From Methanomicrobiales archaeon (GTDB taxonomy: Archaea > Halobacteriota > Methanomicrobia > Methanomicrobiales > Methanoculleaceae): a stretch of DNA of 8,260 nt. The position numbers were made by a program, and so were the translations under genes. Shown piece after piece: positions 6,815 to 8,260 of this stretch. The notes beneath the pieces are model-generated. The model saw nothing but the letters and a program-made list of their open reading frames with translations, did not search any database and was not told where the DNA came from. The stretch's first letter is position 1. Every line of letters starts with the position of its first letter. Location of the stretch: assembly GCA_019136335.1 (NCBI GenBank), contig JAGVUK010000267.1, positions 1 to 8,260 on the forward strand, read 5' to 3'.

Positions 6815-6823
6815 CTATTTAAG
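6815..6823 (-). promoter_or_regulatory. TATA box for the hydrolase gene, possibly bidirectional
   Basis: The minus strand reads CTTAAATAG, a good euryarchaeal TATA box in otherwise GC-rich DNA. Its centre is 27 bases from the A of the hydrolase ATG, the normal TATA-to-start-site distance, so the mRNA should begin at or within a base or two of the start codon. The element is nearly symmetric (CTATTTAAG on the plus strand) and might also drive the ABC-ATPase gene with a leader of about 45 nt. Confidence 0.65.
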
Positions 6824-6839
6824 GGCACGGCGGGGAGGG

Positions 6840-6847
6840 GTGTACAA
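6840..6847. repeat. Right arm of TTGTACAC/GTGTACAA inverted repeat
   Basis: GTGTACAA pairs exactly with the arm at 6792-6799. Both contain the six-base palindrome TGTACA. This arm lies 42 bases before the ABC-ATPase start, near where its transcript would begin if the shared TATA box is used in the plus direction. Confidence 0.5.
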
Positions 6848-6889
6848 AGAGCCTTGGGGTCCGGGGCACTATTACCTGATGAGAGGGAG

Positions 6890-8260
6890 ATGAGCAGAAC
6901 GGAGGGCTCGTGGCAGGGGGAGGTTCACCGGATCGTCGTGGACATCGGGAGTGATCGAGCACGCGTCGACCGGGGGGCAATGCGGGACCTCGTCAACACC
7001 TACGTCGTCCGGTCGCTCGATGGGACGGCGCTCCGGTTCAGCCTCCCGGTCATCCTCCCGGCGCCGGCGGGAGCGTCCGGCCGGGGTGCCGACGGGGCTG
7101 CCGGGGTTCTCATCGAGGCGATCAAGGCGGCGGTTCCCGTCGAGCGGGACCTCGGCCCGGTGGCCGGGGCCGGGACGGAGCACCCCCGCCACTGTCTCCC
7201 GAACGTTGAGCCGGTCACGCTGATCGCGTCGAGGAGCGCCATCGGGACGGACCTCTGGTGGCCGGATGCCGGGAACCGGATCGACGGGGATAGCCTCCGG
7301 CTGGTCGTCAGGGGCGCTCTCCCGTATCCCGGCCCGCCTGCTCCCGGCGTAGCCAGGGAGGTCGCGGAACGCCTGGGGGCTCTCCTCGACGCCCTGGACC
7401 GGGTCGTGCGCCGGGTGCCGGACCGGGATCTCGCGGCCGCCCGCGACCTCTCCGTTGACCAGAAGGCCCTCCGGCGCGCCCTGCCCGGGATGGGGCTCGT
7501 CGCGTTCGTCGCCGACGGCACGCGCCCGGCCCGTAAATTCACCGATCTCCGGTGCCACCACCGGATCGCGGGGCCGAAGGAGGGGGTGCACGTCCCCTTC
7601 CGCTGCCCGCCGGACCTCGACCCGGTCGAGGTGGAATTCGCCGGGAGCGGCCGGGTCGCAACAGGGCTCGGGGTCCGGCGGCGGGAGGTCTTCGCGGTCG
7701 CGGGCTCGAATGCGGAAGGGAAGAGCACCTTCCTCCACGCGCTCGTCGCGGGAGAGGACGACCACGCCGCCGGGGACGGGCGAGAGGGGCTGGTCAGCGT
7801 GAACGGGATCGCCCGGGCGGAGGCGGGCGAGCGGTACCTTGCGGGAGCCGACGTCAGCCTCTTCTTCTCCCGCCTGCCGCCCGGGATCGGCGGCACCCCG
7901 GGGGCGGCCTCCGGCCAGGGGAGCGGGTCGCTCGTGATGGCGCACGAGATCCAGACCGCGCTTTCGGCCGCCGTGCCGCTCCTCATCCTCGACGAGGACC
8001 GCGCCGCGACGAACCTGCTGGTGCCGGGCTGCCTCCAGGGCGACGGGGTGACGCCGCTCTCGACCCTGCTTGCGACCCGGCGGGAGGCGCTCGGGGAGAC
8101 GGCGCTCCTCTTTGCGGCCTCGTCGCTGGATGTCCTGATCGCACAGGCCGACCGGATCCTGACCCTTCGTGATCATGCGGCGCTCTCGATCGATCCGGGG
8201 GAGTTCAGGCGGCGGCTGGACCGGCATCTCGCGGAGGTAAGGGAGCATCTGGCGGGGAAA
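6890..8260 (+). CDS. Predicted ATPase of the ABC class, divergent member, open at window end
   Basis: 457 codons run without a stop to the last base, so the C-terminus may lie outside. The protein matches the layout of the uncharacterised ABC_ATPase family (COG3044 type). A poorly conserved N-terminal region (1-185) is followed by VDQKALRRALPGMGLVAFVADG (189-210) and HVPFRCPPDL (234-243). The Walker A GSNAEGKST is at 272-280, then GDGRE (295-299), a glycine/serine signature SGQGSGS (341-347), the Walker B LLILDED with Asp368-Glu369-Asp370, and AATNLL (372-377). Usual members have GGGYHGKST and IDEDTSATNFM, so the fold and nucleotide site are kept but the sequence has drifted. The ATG at 6890 has a GAGGG only two bases away, which is closer than normal, so the true start could differ. 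The cellular role of the family is unknown to me. Confidence 0.85.
   Translation, partial: MSRTEGSWQGEVHRIVVDIGSDRARVDRGAMRDLVNTYVVRSLDGTALRFSLPVILPAPAGASGRGADGAAGVLIEAIKAAVPVERDLGPVAGAGTEHPRHCLPNVEPVTLIASRSAIGTDLWWPDAGNRIDGDSLRLVVRGALPYPGPPAPGVAREVAERLGALLDALDRVVRRVPDRDLAAARDLSVDQKALRRALPGMGLVAFVADGTRPARKFTDLRCHHRIAGPKEGVHVPFRCPPDLDPVEVEFAGSGRVATGLGVRRREVFAVAGSNAEGKSTFLHALVAGEDDHAAGDGREGLVSVNGIARAEAGERYLAGADVSLFFSRLPPGIGGTPGAASGQGSGSLVMAHEIQTALSAAVPLLILDEDRAATNLLVPGCLQGDGVTPLSTLLATRREALGETALLFAASSLDVLIAQADRILTLRDHAALSIDPGEFRRRLDRHLAEVREHLAGK

Noticed and set aside
6879..6893. A four-codon upstream ORF (ATG AGA GGG AGA TGA) whose stop overlaps the ABC-ATPase start codon
   Set aside because: It is too short to distinguish from chance, and the purine-rich run is more simply the ribosome site. 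It would be interesting only if conserved.
6872..8248. A 458-codon open frame on the minus strand opposite the ABC-class ATPase
   Set aside because: Its translation is rich in Arg, Pro and Glu and has no recognisable motifs, while the plus strand in the same region encodes a continuous P-loop ATPase with Walker A and B motifs.

Overview
The window is high-GC DNA that looks like a methanogenic euryarchaeon of the Methanomicrobiales, probably Methanoculleus or a relative. Three things point there: GMP synthase is a stand-alone ATP-pyrophosphatase subunit rather than the fused bacterial enzyme; the gaps carry archaeal TATA-like boxes; and the genes use Shine-Dalgarno sites of the GGAGG/GGTGA type with occasional TTG and GTG starts. 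The taxonomic call comes from protein style and recall of families, not from a search.

Layout: positions 1-2656 hold three tightly packed minus-strand genes, transcribed in the order pyrG (CTP synthase), guaA subunit B (GMP synthase ATP-PPase), then the first 44 codons of an argD-like class III aminotransferase that leaves the window at its left edge. The 10-nt and 4-nt gaps, with ribosome sites overlapping the upstream stop codons, indicate a translationally coupled operon. Upstream of pyrG, on the same strand, is a small PaaI-like hotdog thioesterase (2797-3207), separated by a 140-bp gap holding an imperfect inverted repeat. Diverging from the thioesterase is a 392-residue helical, TPR-like protein of unknown function (3341-4519), followed on the same strand by a soluble PAS-repeat protein without a kinase domain (4695-5990). 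The PAS gene converges, with a 16-bp gap, on a minus-strand metallo-beta-lactamase-fold hydrolase of the YycJ type (6007-6792). The last gene (6890 to the window end, plus strand) is a divergent member of the 'predicted ATPase of the ABC class' family; it is open to the final base.

How the genes fit: pyrG and guaA are the two glutamine-dependent amination steps completing CTP and GMP synthesis, and they share an operon with an amino-acid aminotransferase. GuaA-B needs a separate glutaminase subunit, which is not in this window. The remaining genes look like single-gene or divergent units. The most interesting non-coding stretch is 6792-6847, where 8-bp inverted repeats are placed symmetrically about a TATA box between the hydrolase and ABC-ATPase genes; the hydrolase appears to be made from a leaderless mRNA. 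I saw no RNA genes, mobile elements, CRISPR arrays or obvious transferred islands, and there is no stretch over 300 bases without a gene.
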